Below are positions 1 through 7,424 of a stretch of 11,430 bases of DNA, piece by piece. Under the pieces are notes generated by a model. It did not search any database. It was not told the origin of the DNA and saw only the letters and a program-made list of their open reading frames with translations. The position numbers and the translations under genes were made by a program. The stretch's first letter is position 1. The number at the start of each line of letters is the position of its first letter. Origin of the DNA: Gammaproteobacteria bacterium (GTDB taxonomy: Bacteria; Pseudomonadota; Gammaproteobacteria; Eutrophobiales; Eutrophobiaceae); NCBI GenBank assembly GCA_015661095.1, contig JACVQI010000099.1, positions 1 through 11,430 of the forward strand. Reading direction: 5' to 3'.

Positions 1-12
1 AATATATATTTT

Positions 13-46
13 TTGTCATACATTTGTAATATGATTACCTTTAAAT
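13..46 (+). promoter_or_regulatory. Pho box and -10 element of the phoB promoter
   Basis: Two PhoB half-sites lie 11 bp apart: TTGTCAT at 13-19 (6 of 7 to CTGTCAT) and TTGTAAT at 24-30 (5 of 7), joined by a 4-base AT-rich linker. Ten bases further on, TTAAAT (41-46) is a 4/6 match to a sigma70 -10, which is the spacing seen in E. coli phoA. In Pho promoters the box replaces the -35 element, so PhoB should autoregulate its operon. The predicted transcription start (about 53) is only 2 bases before the ATG at 55. The half-sites are seen directly; function is inferred. Confidence 0.75.
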
Positions 47-54
47 ACCGCTAT

Positions 55-765
55 ATGGTTACGGTCAATGACGCAGTGAAGAAGGTTAAGATACTGATCA
101 TCGAGGATGAAGTCAGTATCAGGGAGATGCTGGGCTATACCTTAATGAAGGAAGGCTATACTTTTGAAGAGGCCGTTGATGCGAAAGAGGCCAGTACGCT
201 CATAAGCAGGAAAAAACCGGACCTCATCCTGCTCGACTGGATGCTGCCGGGAACGAGTGGTATCGATTATGCCCGCCGGATCCGATCGGATCCCGAGACC
301 AAAACCATACCCATCATCATGTTGACCGCCAGGAGTGATGAAATGGACAAGGTACGGGGCCTGGATATGGGCGCTGATGATTACATTACCAAACCCTTTT
401 CCACCAAGGAATTACTGGCGCGCATTCGGACTGCCTTGCGGCGGGTCTCGCAGGAGGAGGCGACCGCGGTTATCGAATCCGGCGGCCTGAGTTTGGATCC
501 GGTGACTTACAGGGTTACCGCACGTGGTGAAGAAATAGCGATGAGTGCCACTGAATTCCGGTTGTTGCACTTTTTTATCAGCCATCCGGAACGGGTATAC
601 AGCAGAGCGCAGTTGCTGGATCAGGTATGGGGCCGGAATGTTTACGTGGAGGAACGCACCGTCGATGTGCACATCCGCCGGTTGCGTAAAACCCTGACCC
701 CGTACAGTTGCGCAAAGTTCATCCAAACGGTACGCAGCGTCGGCTACCGGTTTTCCAGCAAATGA
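55..765 (+). CDS. phoB: Phosphate regulon response regulator PhoB
   Basis: PhoB is a cytoplasmic OmpR-family transcription factor that is phosphorylated by PhoR and binds Pho boxes. From the ATG at 55 it has 236 residues. The receiver domain spans about 12-130, with acidic pocket E17-D18-E19, phosphoacceptor D61 in LLDWMLPG, T91 and K113 in the DDYITKPF motif. The C-terminal winged helix (about 140-235) contains the recognition segment ERTVDVHIRRLRK and ends in VRSVGYRF, strongly PhoB-like. The start is uncertain: the GTG at 76 would give 229 residues with the acceptor at D54, both as in E. coli PhoB. Neither start has a clear Shine-Dalgarno sequence. The frame stays open up to a TTG at 13, but that lies in the Pho box. 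phoR follows after 13 bp. Confidence 0.96.
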   Translation: MVTVNDAVKKVKILIIEDEVSIREMLGYTLMKEGYTFEEAVDAKEASTLISRKKPDLILLDWMLPGTSGIDYARRIRSDPETKTIPIIMLTARSDEMDKVRGLDMGADDYITKPFSTKELLARIRTALRRVSQEEATAVIESGGLSLDPVTYRVTARGEEIAMSATEFRLLHFFISHPERVYSRAQLLDQVWGRNVYVEERTVDVHIRRLRKTLTPYSCAKFIQTVRSVGYRFSSK

Positions 766-778
766 GCCAGAGCTTGCC

Positions 779-2101
779 GTGAAGGCGGATATCTGGCGGT
801 TCGCGGGCGTGTTGTTTCTCAGCCTCCTGGCCGGTATGGTCTCGGGACAGGCCCTGATTTGTGTGGTGGTGGGAATGGTATTGTATTTTGCCTGGCAATA
901 CCGGACGCTCAAGCAATTATTGTTATGGATACAAAATCGCAAAAACAGGGCGCCACCGGATATGTCCGGCCTGATCAATTATATTGCCAAGGAGGTCGAT
1001 TTTTTACGTCTGCATCACAAAAAGCGCAAGAAGAAATTATCCAAATACCTGCAACGCTTTCAGGAATCTACCGCTGCCTTACCGGATGCCGTCGTAATAC
1101 TGGGACATAATGGTGTCATCGAATGGGCGAATGAGAACGCCGAGAAATATCTGGGTATCTGCTGGCCGCACGATGCGGGGCAGCGCATCTCAAACCTGGT
1201 CCGGAAACCCAGCCTGCTGAAATATTTACAGGAAGCGGAGTCCAGCAGCCGCTACCGTGGGCTGGAACTGGCACCGCAGTCGAATCCGGACTTGTGGCTG
1301 GAATTACGTATCGTTCCGTATGGAAAAAAACAGCAATTATTACTGGCGCGGGATATTACCGGCATCCATCGCGCCAACCGGATGCGCAAGGATTTCATTG
1401 CCAATGCTTCCCATGAATTACGTACCCCGCTCACGGTAATTTCCGGTTATCTGGAGGCGCTTGAAGACGAGGCGGACGGGCCCATGAAGGCCTGGCTGGG
1501 ACAATTGCGTCAGATGCGCAACCAGACCGACCGGATGCGCAGGCTGATAGAAGATCTGCTCGAATTATCAACTTTGGAAACGGACCCGGAACCAGCCCGA
1601 CTGGAGATTGTGTCGGTAGCGGAGACCCTGGCATCTGTTTGTGAAGAGGCCAAGACACTGGGTGGTTTACTGGAGCATAAATTTTCCATTGAGACGGATC
1701 CGGAGCTGTTGCTCAAGGTTAACCGGAATGAAATTTACAGCGCGTTTTCAAACCTTGTCGTTAACGCGGTACAGCACACAGCTGAACATGGGGCGATACG
1801 CATACGCTGGTTTGCGGATAAATCCAGCGCCTGCCTGGAAGTGACTGACACCGGTGAGGGGATTGCACCAGAACATCTGCCGCGGCTGACGGAACGGTTT
1901 TACCGCGTCGACAAAGGACGCTCGCGCGATAAATGCGGGACCGGTCTTGGTCTGGCGATCGTTAAGCATGTGTTGCGCCGGCACAATGCTGAATTGGACA
2001 TTGAAAGTGAACCTGGCAAGGGCAGCACCTTTCGCTGCCGATTCCCAGCGGCTGTGGTTGTTCATAAGGAAAAACTTGACGACATACCCGTGGCCGGGTA
2101 G
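779..2101 (+). CDS. phoR: Phosphate regulon sensor histidine kinase PhoR
   Basis: PhoR is the inner-membrane kinase/phosphatase partner of PhoB; it reads the state of the Pst transporter through PhoU rather than binding phosphate itself. The protein has 440 residues (E. coli about 431). It begins with a hydrophobic hairpin (about 8-40, two membrane segments with almost no periplasmic loop) and then a basic linker (KKRKKKLSKY, 81-90). A PAS domain follows (about 95-195) with the LPDAVV start typical of PhoR. The dimerisation/phosphotransfer helix carries H212 in the motif SHELRTPLTV. The ATPase domain shows an N-box (SNLVVNAVQHT, 324-334), G1 (DTGEGI, 357-362), an F-box-like ERFYRVD and G2 (GTGLGLAIVKH, 387-397). 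Every catalytic motif is intact. The start is a GTG 13 bp after the phoB stop with only a weak AGAG upstream, consistent with co-transcription and coupled translation. Confidence 0.96.
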   Translation: MKADIWRFAGVLFLSLLAGMVSGQALICVVVGMVLYFAWQYRTLKQLLLWIQNRKNRAPPDMSGLINYIAKEVDFLRLHHKKRKKKLSKYLQRFQESTAALPDAVVILGHNGVIEWANENAEKYLGICWPHDAGQRISNLVRKPSLLKYLQEAESSSRYRGLELAPQSNPDLWLELRIVPYGKKQQLLLARDITGIHRANRMRKDFIANASHELRTPLTVISGYLEALEDEADGPMKAWLGQLRQMRNQTDRMRRLIEDLLELSTLETDPEPARLEIVSVAETLASVCEEAKTLGGLLEHKFSIETDPELLLKVNRNEIYSAFSNLVVNAVQHTAEHGAIRIRWFADKSSACLEVTDTGEGIAPEHLPRLTERFYRVDKGRSRDKCGTGLGLAIVKHVLRRHNAELDIESEPGKGSTFRCRFPAAVVVHKEKLDDIPVAG

Positions 2102-2212
2102 CCGCTGCCGTGATGTTGCCGGCTGCTACTACTCCCAGGTCAATTTCGTGGTCAGCACCTTAATGACCGCGCGCAAGCAACGGTAACCCTGGACCATGCC
2201 TGAGTCTTAGAA

Positions 2213-2260
2213 CTGTAATATTACCTTCATAGCCATGTCATTCAAAATCGACAATATAGC
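2213..2260 (+). promoter_or_regulatory. Triple half-site Pho box and -10 region of pstS
   Basis: Three CTGTCAT-like heptamers lie in exact 11-bp phase: CTGTAAT at 2213 (6 of 7), CCTTCAT at 2224 (5 of 7) and ATGTCAT at 2235 (6 of 7). They make two overlapping Pho boxes. An AT-rich -10-like stretch follows at 2252-2260 (CAATAT or TATAGC, each imperfect). pstS starts at 2298, giving a leader of about 30 bases that contains a GGAG ribosome binding site at 2284-2287. The rest of the 196-bp gap after phoR (2102-2212) shows no clear terminator or gene. Half-sites are seen; PhoB binding is inferred. Confidence 0.78.
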
Positions 2261-2297
2261 CATCATCCAATAAATCAATTCGCGGAGAAATATAATC

Positions 2298-3284
2298 ATG
2301 AAGAACTATATTCTGAAGTCAGTCGTCAGTCTGTTGACGCTTGGCATGTCATACGCGGCGTGTGCTGACAACGTCGATTCCGGTCTGGTGGAATACAGCA
2401 AGACCAGTGGTGTGTCGGGCAGTATTATCAGTGTCGGCTCCGACACCCTGGCGAACCTCATGACCTTTTGGGCCGAGGAGTTTAAAAAGCTTTATCCCAA
2501 CGTCAGCGTGCAAATACAGGCTGCGGGCTCTTCCACGGCGCCGCCAGCCTTGACCGAAGGCGCTGCCAATTTTGGCCCCATGAGTCGCAAAATGAAAGGC
2601 GTGGAGATTGCCGCTTTCGAATCCAAACAAGGCTACAAACCCACTGCCGTGGCCGTCGCAATCGACGCTTTGGCGGTGTTCGTCAACAAGGACAACCCGA
2701 TCCAGGGTATGACTATTGCCATGGTTGATGCCGTTTTCTCCGCCACTCGCAACTGTGGTCATGACGAAGATATTATCACCTGGGGGCAGTTGGGTCTGAC
2801 CGGCGCCTGGGCCAATCGCCCAATACAGATGTACGGGCGCAACTCCGTTTCCGGCACCTATGGTTATTTCAAGGAAGAGGCATTATGCAAGGGCGACTTT
2901 AAAAATAATGTCAACGAACAACCCGGTTCCGCCTCGGTGGTGCAGAGTATCACCCGGTCCATCAGCGGCATCGGCTATTCCGGTATCGGCTACCGTACCT
3001 CCGGGGTCCGGGGCGTGCCTCTGGCCAGGAAGGCTGGCGATAATTTTATCGAGGCTACACCGGAGAACGCCCTGTCCGGAACATATCCGCTTGGACGATT
3101 TCTCTATATCTATGTCAATAAACAGCCAAACAAACCCCTGCCGCCGTTGGAGCGGGAGTTCCTTAAAATGATCCTGTCCAAGAGCGGCCAGATGGTGGTT
3201 ATTAAAGATGGCTATATACCCCTGACGGCGAAGATTGCAGCCAGGCAATTGGCGGTTGTCGAAGGTTCCGACGCGGGTAATTAA
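2298..3284 (+). CDS. pstS: Periplasmic phosphate-binding protein PstS
   Basis: PstS is the high-affinity phosphate receptor that docks on the PstC/PstA channel. The protein has 328 residues. A Sec signal peptide covers about 1-23: K2 and K7, a hydrophobic core, and likely cleavage after ACA. The mature part is a PBP-like two-lobed fold. Ligand-loop candidates are GSDTL (47-51), AGSSTAPPAL (76-85) and RNSVSGTYGYF (181-191), the last being the classic SGT phosphate loop. Other family segments are ANFGPMSRKM (90-99) and SGIGYSGIGY (223-232). The ATG at 2298 is preceded by GGAG at 2284 with 10 bases of spacing. Cysteines at 153 and 197 in the mature part could form a disulfide. C22 lies near the cleavage site, but the preceding YAA is a poor lipobox. 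A Pho-type promoter lies directly upstream, and pstC follows after 245 bp with its own promoters. Confidence 0.95.
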   Translation: MKNYILKSVVSLLTLGMSYAACADNVDSGLVEYSKTSGVSGSIISVGSDTLANLMTFWAEEFKKLYPNVSVQIQAAGSSTAPPALTEGAANFGPMSRKMKGVEIAAFESKQGYKPTAVAVAIDALAVFVNKDNPIQGMTIAMVDAVFSATRNCGHDEDIITWGQLGLTGAWANRPIQMYGRNSVSGTYGYFKEEALCKGDFKNNVNEQPGSASVVQSITRSISGIGYSGIGYRTSGVRGVPLARKAGDNFIEATPENALSGTYPLGRFLYIYVNKQPNKPLPPLEREFLKMILSKSGQMVVIKDGYIPLTAKIAARQLAVVEGSDAGN

Positions 3285-3357
3285 ACAGTCAAATGTGGAG
3301 GCCATCTTACGTAGTGCGATATCCGCATGCTTTATCGCAGGGCACGTTGAGCAGTAG

Positions 3358-3381
3358 GCCCACGGGTAGCAGGCCGTGGGC
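3358..3381 (+). terminator. GC-rich stem-loop between pstS and pstC (partial terminator or mRNA stabiliser)
   Basis: A perfect 8-bp inverted repeat, GCCCACGG (3358-3365) and CCGTGGGC (3374-3381), encloses an 8-base loop about 75 bases after the pstS stop. No T-run follows (TATGCCGTTT), so it is not a canonical intrinsic terminator. In many pst loci a stem-loop here keeps pstS mRNA more abundant than the permease mRNA; that role is inferred. A weaker 6-bp stem (GCGATA 3316-3321 with TATCGC 3333-3338) lies just upstream. Confidence 0.4.
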
Positions 3382-3438
3382 TATGCCGTTTGGAATCTCT
3401 ATGCTAATCAGTGGTTCCTTCGATCCCACCCGACCACC

Positions 3439-3467
3439 TTGAGAAAACACTGAAAAATTCCGATAAA
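3439..3467 (+). promoter_or_regulatory. Possible sigma70 promoter upstream of pstC
   Basis: TTGAGA (3439-3444, 5 of 6 to the -35 consensus) is separated by exactly 17 bases from GATAAA (3462-3467, 4 of 6 to the -10 consensus). It would start transcription near 3474, upstream of the Pho box, and could give basal expression of pstCAB-phoU with a leader of about 55 bases. The region is AT-rich, so a chance match is possible. Confidence 0.33.
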
Positions 3468-3485
3468 AACAGGGTAATAACCCGC

Positions 3486-3519
3486 CTGTAACAATACTGT
3501 CATAATTCAACTCTAGACT
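3486..3519 (+). promoter_or_regulatory. Pho box and -10 element of pstC
   Basis: CTGTAAC (3486-3492, 5 of 7) and a perfect CTGTCAT (3497-3503) are 11 bp apart with the AT-rich linker AATA. Ten bases after the box, TAGACT (3514-3519) is a 4/6 match to the -10 consensus. This is the best-scoring half-site in the window. The predicted transcription start (about 3526) is just 4 bases before the pstC ATG, and no Shine-Dalgarno sequence lies between them. A small GGGT/ACCC stem (3472-3483) sits directly upstream of the box. Confidence 0.75.
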
Positions 3520-3529
3520 AGCTGCTGCC

Positions 3530-5737
3530 ATGGCCGAGCCCAATTCCAGCAGTCGCCACTCCGTACTGGCGGATTTCCATTCCCCTCAGGCGATACGGCA
3601 TCGTCAGTGGCGTCATATCAAGGATGTGTTAAACCGCTATTTGATGTCATTCGGTGGTGTCAGCGTTATTATCGCCATCGTCCTCATCGCTTTTTATCTG
3701 TTATACGTCGTGTTGCCGATATTTAAACCGGCACAAGTCAATTTAATAACCGACTATCCTGCTCCAGGAGATAAAGCGGATGCAACCATGTTCTACGCAC
3801 TGGAAGAGCAGCATGAAATCGGCCTGCGGATCAACAAATCCGGGCAGGCGGATTTTTTCAAAACCGGTGGTGGCGAGGTTGTGGCGGTTATTGATCTGAC
3901 AGCGTGGTCACCGGCAGAAGTGACGGCGTTCGCCTCGGGCGATCCGGCGCAGGCCATGCTGGCTGTTGGATTGTCTGATGGCGGCGTCATACTGGCTCAG
4001 CATCAATACCGGGTCACCTACCCGAATGATATTCGTTTGATCACGCCTTCCATAACCTATCCCTTTGGGCCTGAACCGATCATAGTGGATGCCAGCGGCA
4101 ATGCGCTGGTCATGCTGGCCGCCCAATGGGACGGTGAACAGGCCACCATCGCCGCTTTAACCGCCGACTCGAGGTTATTGCTGCTAAATTTGCGCCAGGA
4201 AGAGTCGTTAATTGAAGATGAACCGAAGCTCGCTACGTTAGCCAGTTCAATTCCGGTTGAGAAAAATATCTCTCATATCATTCTGGATGTGGATCAGCGG
4301 GAGCTATATCTGGCGGACAGCGACGGCTATATCAGCTATTTCGATATCAGTAATAAAACCACGCCACGGTTGATCCAGAAAGTCAGGGCGGTCGCGAAAG
4401 GCAACCACATAACCAGTCTCGAGTTTCTGAGCGGCGGCATATCGATCCTTGTGGGCGATAGCGCTGGTCGTATCACTCAATGGTTCCCGGTGCGGGCCGA
4501 ATATTCCCGCAAGGGTTTTGTCAGCATCGATGCAAACGGTTATCTGGGTATTTATCATACGACTGCGCACCGTACCATCAAACTGGCGCGGTTAGTTGAA
4601 ACGCCCTTGCGGCACGTTGCCATTGCCCCGCGGGCGAATGCCATACTGGCCGAGGACGAACGGGGTAACGTGCAGTTTCTGGATGTGGCTAATGAGCACC
4701 CGGAAGTGTCCTGGCAGTCCATCTGGGGCAAGGTCTGGTATGAGAGCCGGGATCGGCCTGAATATATCTGGCAGTCATCATCAGCCAGCAGCGATTTCGA
4801 ACCCAAGTTCAGCCTCACGCCATTGGCTTTCGGTACGCTGAAGGCTGCCTTTTATGCCATGATTTTCGCCATACCGCTGGCGATACTGGGGGCGATTTAT
4901 ACCGCCTACTTCATGGCGGCAAAGGTTCGCAGCATGGTCAAATCGACGGTCGAGATCATGGCTGCCCTGCCAACGGTCATCCTGGGCTTTCTGGCCGGCC
5001 TTTGGTTTGCCCCCTATGTCGAGAGCCATTTGCCGGGAATGTTTTTAATCCTGGTGTTAGCCCCATTTACGGTACTGGCAGTCGCCTGGTGCTGGCAGCT
5101 ACTACCGGATTCCACCCGTGCGCGGGTTCCTGATGGTAACGAGGCGATCCTGCTCGCGCCTGTTCTTGTTGGTTCCGTGATACTGGCTTTATGGGCAAGC
5201 GGCCCGCTTGAAGTATGGTTGTTTGACGGCAACCTGCCCTACTGGCTCCGGCAGGAAATGGGTATAACCTACGAACAGAGAAATTCTCTCGTCGTCGGCA
5301 TCGCCATCGGTTTTGCCGTTATCCCGACCATCTTTTCCATCAGTGAGGATGCTATCTTCGGCGTGCCCAAGTCACTGACCACGGGTTCTCTGGCCCTGGG
5401 TGCAACGCCATGGCAGACCATGGTGCGCGTGGTGCTGTTGACGGCCAGTCCGGGAATATTCTCCGCCATCATGATCGGCCTGGGCCGGGCGGTCGGAGAA
5501 ACCATGATCGTGGTCATGGCCACCGGGAATACCGCGATTATGGACATGAACATCTTTCAGGGGTTTCGCGCCCTGTCGGCGAATATCGCCGTGGAGATGC
5601 CGGAATCCGAAGTAGGCAGTACCCACTTCCGGGTGCTGTTCCTGGCCGGGCTGGTACTGTTCTTCGTGACGTTTGTCTTTAACACCATCGCTGAACTGGT
5701 ACGCCAGCGCTTGCGCCTCAAGTACAGTTCATTGTAA
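3530..5737 (+). CDS. pstC: Phosphate ABC transporter permease PstC, enlarged form
   Basis: PstC is one half of the inner-membrane channel that imports phosphate. It has 735 residues against about 320 in E. coli; enlarged forms are known in Pseudomonas and Vibrio. A basic cytoplasmic N-terminus (about 1-41) leads to a first membrane segment (42-66). A periplasmic insert of about 360 residues follows (67-430). It shows repeated blade-like strands such as LADSDGYISYF (261-271), VGDSAGRITQW (308-318) and AEDERGNVQFL (374-384), suggesting a beta-propeller. The canonical permease core (about 431-730) has several membrane segments and the cytoplasmic EAA loop SLALGATPWQTMVRVVLL (620-637), which contacts PstB. 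The ATG at 3530 is the only nearby start downstream of an in-frame TAA at 3503, but it lacks a Shine-Dalgarno sequence; the next ATG (M39) lies at the edge of the first membrane segment. The stop abuts the pstA start. Confidence 0.93.
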   Translation: MAEPNSSSRHSVLADFHSPQAIRHRQWRHIKDVLNRYLMSFGGVSVIIAIVLIAFYLLYVVLPIFKPAQVNLITDYPAPGDKADATMFYALEEQHEIGLRINKSGQADFFKTGGGEVVAVIDLTAWSPAEVTAFASGDPAQAMLAVGLSDGGVILAQHQYRVTYPNDIRLITPSITYPFGPEPIIVDASGNALVMLAAQWDGEQATIAALTADSRLLLLNLRQEESLIEDEPKLATLASSIPVEKNISHIILDVDQRELYLADSDGYISYFDISNKTTPRLIQKVRAVAKGNHITSLEFLSGGISILVGDSAGRITQWFPVRAEYSRKGFVSIDANGYLGIYHTTAHRTIKLARLVETPLRHVAIAPRANAILAEDERGNVQFLDVANEHPEVSWQSIWGKVWYESRDRPEYIWQSSSASSDFEPKFSLTPLAFGTLKAAFYAMIFAIPLAILGAIYTAYFMAAKVRSMVKSTVEIMAALPTVILGFLAGLWFAPYVESHLPGMFLILVLAPFTVLAVAWCWQLLPDSTRARVPDGNEAILLAPVLVGSVILALWASGPLEVWLFDGNLPYWLRQEMGITYEQRNSLVVGIAIGFAVIPTIFSISEDAIFGVPKSLTTGSLALGATPWQTMVRVVLLTASPGIFSAIMIGLGRAVGETMIVVMATGNTAIMDMNIFQGFRALSANIAVEMPESEVGSTHFRVLFLAGLVLFFVTFVFNTIAELVRQRLRLKYSSL

Positions 5738-7405
5738 ATGGCGGCGCGACTCAAACAATGGATCGAGAGCGGCAGTCCGTTCATCTGGCTGAGCGCGGGG
5801 GCGGTCTCGATTTTAATCCTGATGGTTGCCGGTCTGTTGCTGCTGATCGCCGTTAATGGCCTGGGCCATTTCTGGCCGGCGCAGATTGCGAGTTTTGCTT
5901 ATGTGGACGACGACGGCAGCAAAATTCAACTGGCTGGAGAATTCGCGGATCATGAGCTAGTACCGCTGGCCAGATTGCCTGAAACAGATTCCAGAGTGCC
6001 ACCCGGCCAGACCAGCGTCGATCGGTTTCTGATCAAAACCGGCAATCGTGATTTTTTGGGCCTGGATTTCCGCTGGGTCCTTGGCCCCGCCATGTCGAAT
6101 CTTGCTTACCCGGACGAAATGATGGCCGTGGAGCGGCGTGAGTGGGGAAATTTTTACGGGACATTGGTTGAAATAAAGGACCAGACCATCAGCGCCGGCC
6201 CAGAGGTTGATCTGTGGGAAAAAATGCAGCGACAGATCGCCGACAGCGGCCGCATTTTTGACCAGATCCGGCACATCGAAAAAAACCTCATCGGCACTAT
6301 AAACTTTGATATGGAACGTTTGCGTTTACGGGAAAGAAAACTCGAATTACTCGGGATTATGGAAGCGGCGGAACATGAGGAAATCAGCCGGCAAGGCGTC
6401 GTACTGCAGTCCAGATATACGCAACTCACGGATGAGCTGGCGTCGCTCTATGAGCAATTCAACCGTCCCCGGTTTAGCGCCCGGCTCGCCGATGGCACCG
6501 AGGTGGAACTGCCCTTCGCCAGCGTGGTCCACACTTACCGGCCCAACAGCATGACCATTTTTGAAAAGACCCGATTCTATTTTCATAAATTATGGGAATT
6601 TGTTACCGATGAACCCAGGGAGGCCAATACCGAGGGTGGTATCTTCCCCGCCGTTTTCGGAACAGTCATGATGGTGTTGCTGATGGCGTTGATAGTGACG
6701 CCGTTCGGCGTGGTCGCCGCGGTTTACCTGCATGAATACGCCAAGCAGGGACCGTTGACCCGGCTGATACGCATCGCCGTTAATAATCTGGCCGGTGTAC
6801 CTTCGGTAGTCTATGGATTATTTGGGTTGGGCTTTTTTGTCTATTTTGTCGGCGGTAACATCGATGAGCTCCTGTTTCCCGAGGTTTTACCCACACCCAC
6901 GTTTGGCACACCCGGCTTGATGTGGGCCTCCCTGACCCTGGCGCTGCTGACGGTGCCGGTGGTGATCGTGGCTACCGAAGAGGGCCTGGCCAGGGTACCC
7001 AGAGAAATACGCGAGGGCAGTCTGGCACTGGGGGCCACCAAGGCTGAAACCCTCTGGCGCACGGTATTGCCGATGACTGCGCCATCCATGATGACCGGAT
7101 TGATTCTCGCCATTGCCCGGGCTGCGGGCGAGGTGGCACCGTTAATGCTTGTAGGTGTGGTGAAAATGGCGCCGGCTCTGCCGCTGGATGGCAACTTCCC
7201 CTATCTGCATCTGGACAGAAAATTCATGCATCTGGGATTTCATATCTACGATGTCGGCTTTCAAAGCCCGAATGTGGAGGCGGCGCGGCCGTTGGTCTAC
7301 GCTACCGCCTTGCTGCTGGTGGTGATTATAATTGTTTTAAACATGACAGCTATCAGGATCCGGAATACTCTGAGAGAGAAATACCGTGCAGCCGAACAGC
7401 AATAA
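5738..7405 (+). CDS. pstA: Phosphate ABC transporter permease PstA, enlarged form
   Basis: PstA is the second channel subunit, pairing with PstC. It has 555 residues, nearly twice the roughly 296 of E. coli PstA. A first membrane segment (about 14-40) is followed by a periplasmic insert of about 260 residues. The insert contains a charged, heptad-like helical stretch (about 157-242, rich in E, K, R and L), predicted to be a coiled coil. The conserved permease core begins at about 303 (IFPAVFGTVMMVLLMALIV) and contains VPSVVYGLFGLGFFVY (354-369). Its EAA loop is REGSLALGATKAETLWRTVL (425-444), followed by the family segment ARAAGEVAPLMLVG (460-473). The ATG immediately follows the pstC TAA with no gap and no ribosome binding site, so translation is probably coupled. 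The core identity is secure; the insert's function is unknown to me. Confidence 0.93.
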   Translation: MAARLKQWIESGSPFIWLSAGAVSILILMVAGLLLLIAVNGLGHFWPAQIASFAYVDDDGSKIQLAGEFADHELVPLARLPETDSRVPPGQTSVDRFLIKTGNRDFLGLDFRWVLGPAMSNLAYPDEMMAVERREWGNFYGTLVEIKDQTISAGPEVDLWEKMQRQIADSGRIFDQIRHIEKNLIGTINFDMERLRLRERKLELLGIMEAAEHEEISRQGVVLQSRYTQLTDELASLYEQFNRPRFSARLADGTEVELPFASVVHTYRPNSMTIFEKTRFYFHKLWEFVTDEPREANTEGGIFPAVFGTVMMVLLMALIVTPFGVVAAVYLHEYAKQGPLTRLIRIAVNNLAGVPSVVYGLFGLGFFVYFVGGNIDELLFPEVLPTPTFGTPGLMWASLTLALLTVPVVIVATEEGLARVPREIREGSLALGATKAETLWRTVLPMTAPSMMTGLILAIARAAGEVAPLMLVGVVKMAPALPLDGNFPYLHLDRKFMHLGFHIYDVGFQSPNVEAARPLVYATALLLVVIIIVLNMTAIRIRNTLREKYRAAEQQ

Positions 7406-7424
7406 CCAGGAAACAAGCGCAACC

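Noticed and set aside
13..54. Longer phoB starting at TTG 13 or ATG 31
   Set aside because: These codons lie inside or just after the Pho box and upstream of the predicted transcription start, and the added residues have no family counterpart.
412..978. 188-codon open frame on the minus strand across the phoB-phoR junction
   Set aside because: It overlaps two well-supported genes, shows no recognisable family motifs and is a shadow of their codon use.
2354..2366. PstS as a lipoprotein through C22
   Set aside because: The residues before the cysteine are YAA; the lipobox needs a small aliphatic residue at -3, and ACA fits signal peptidase I better.
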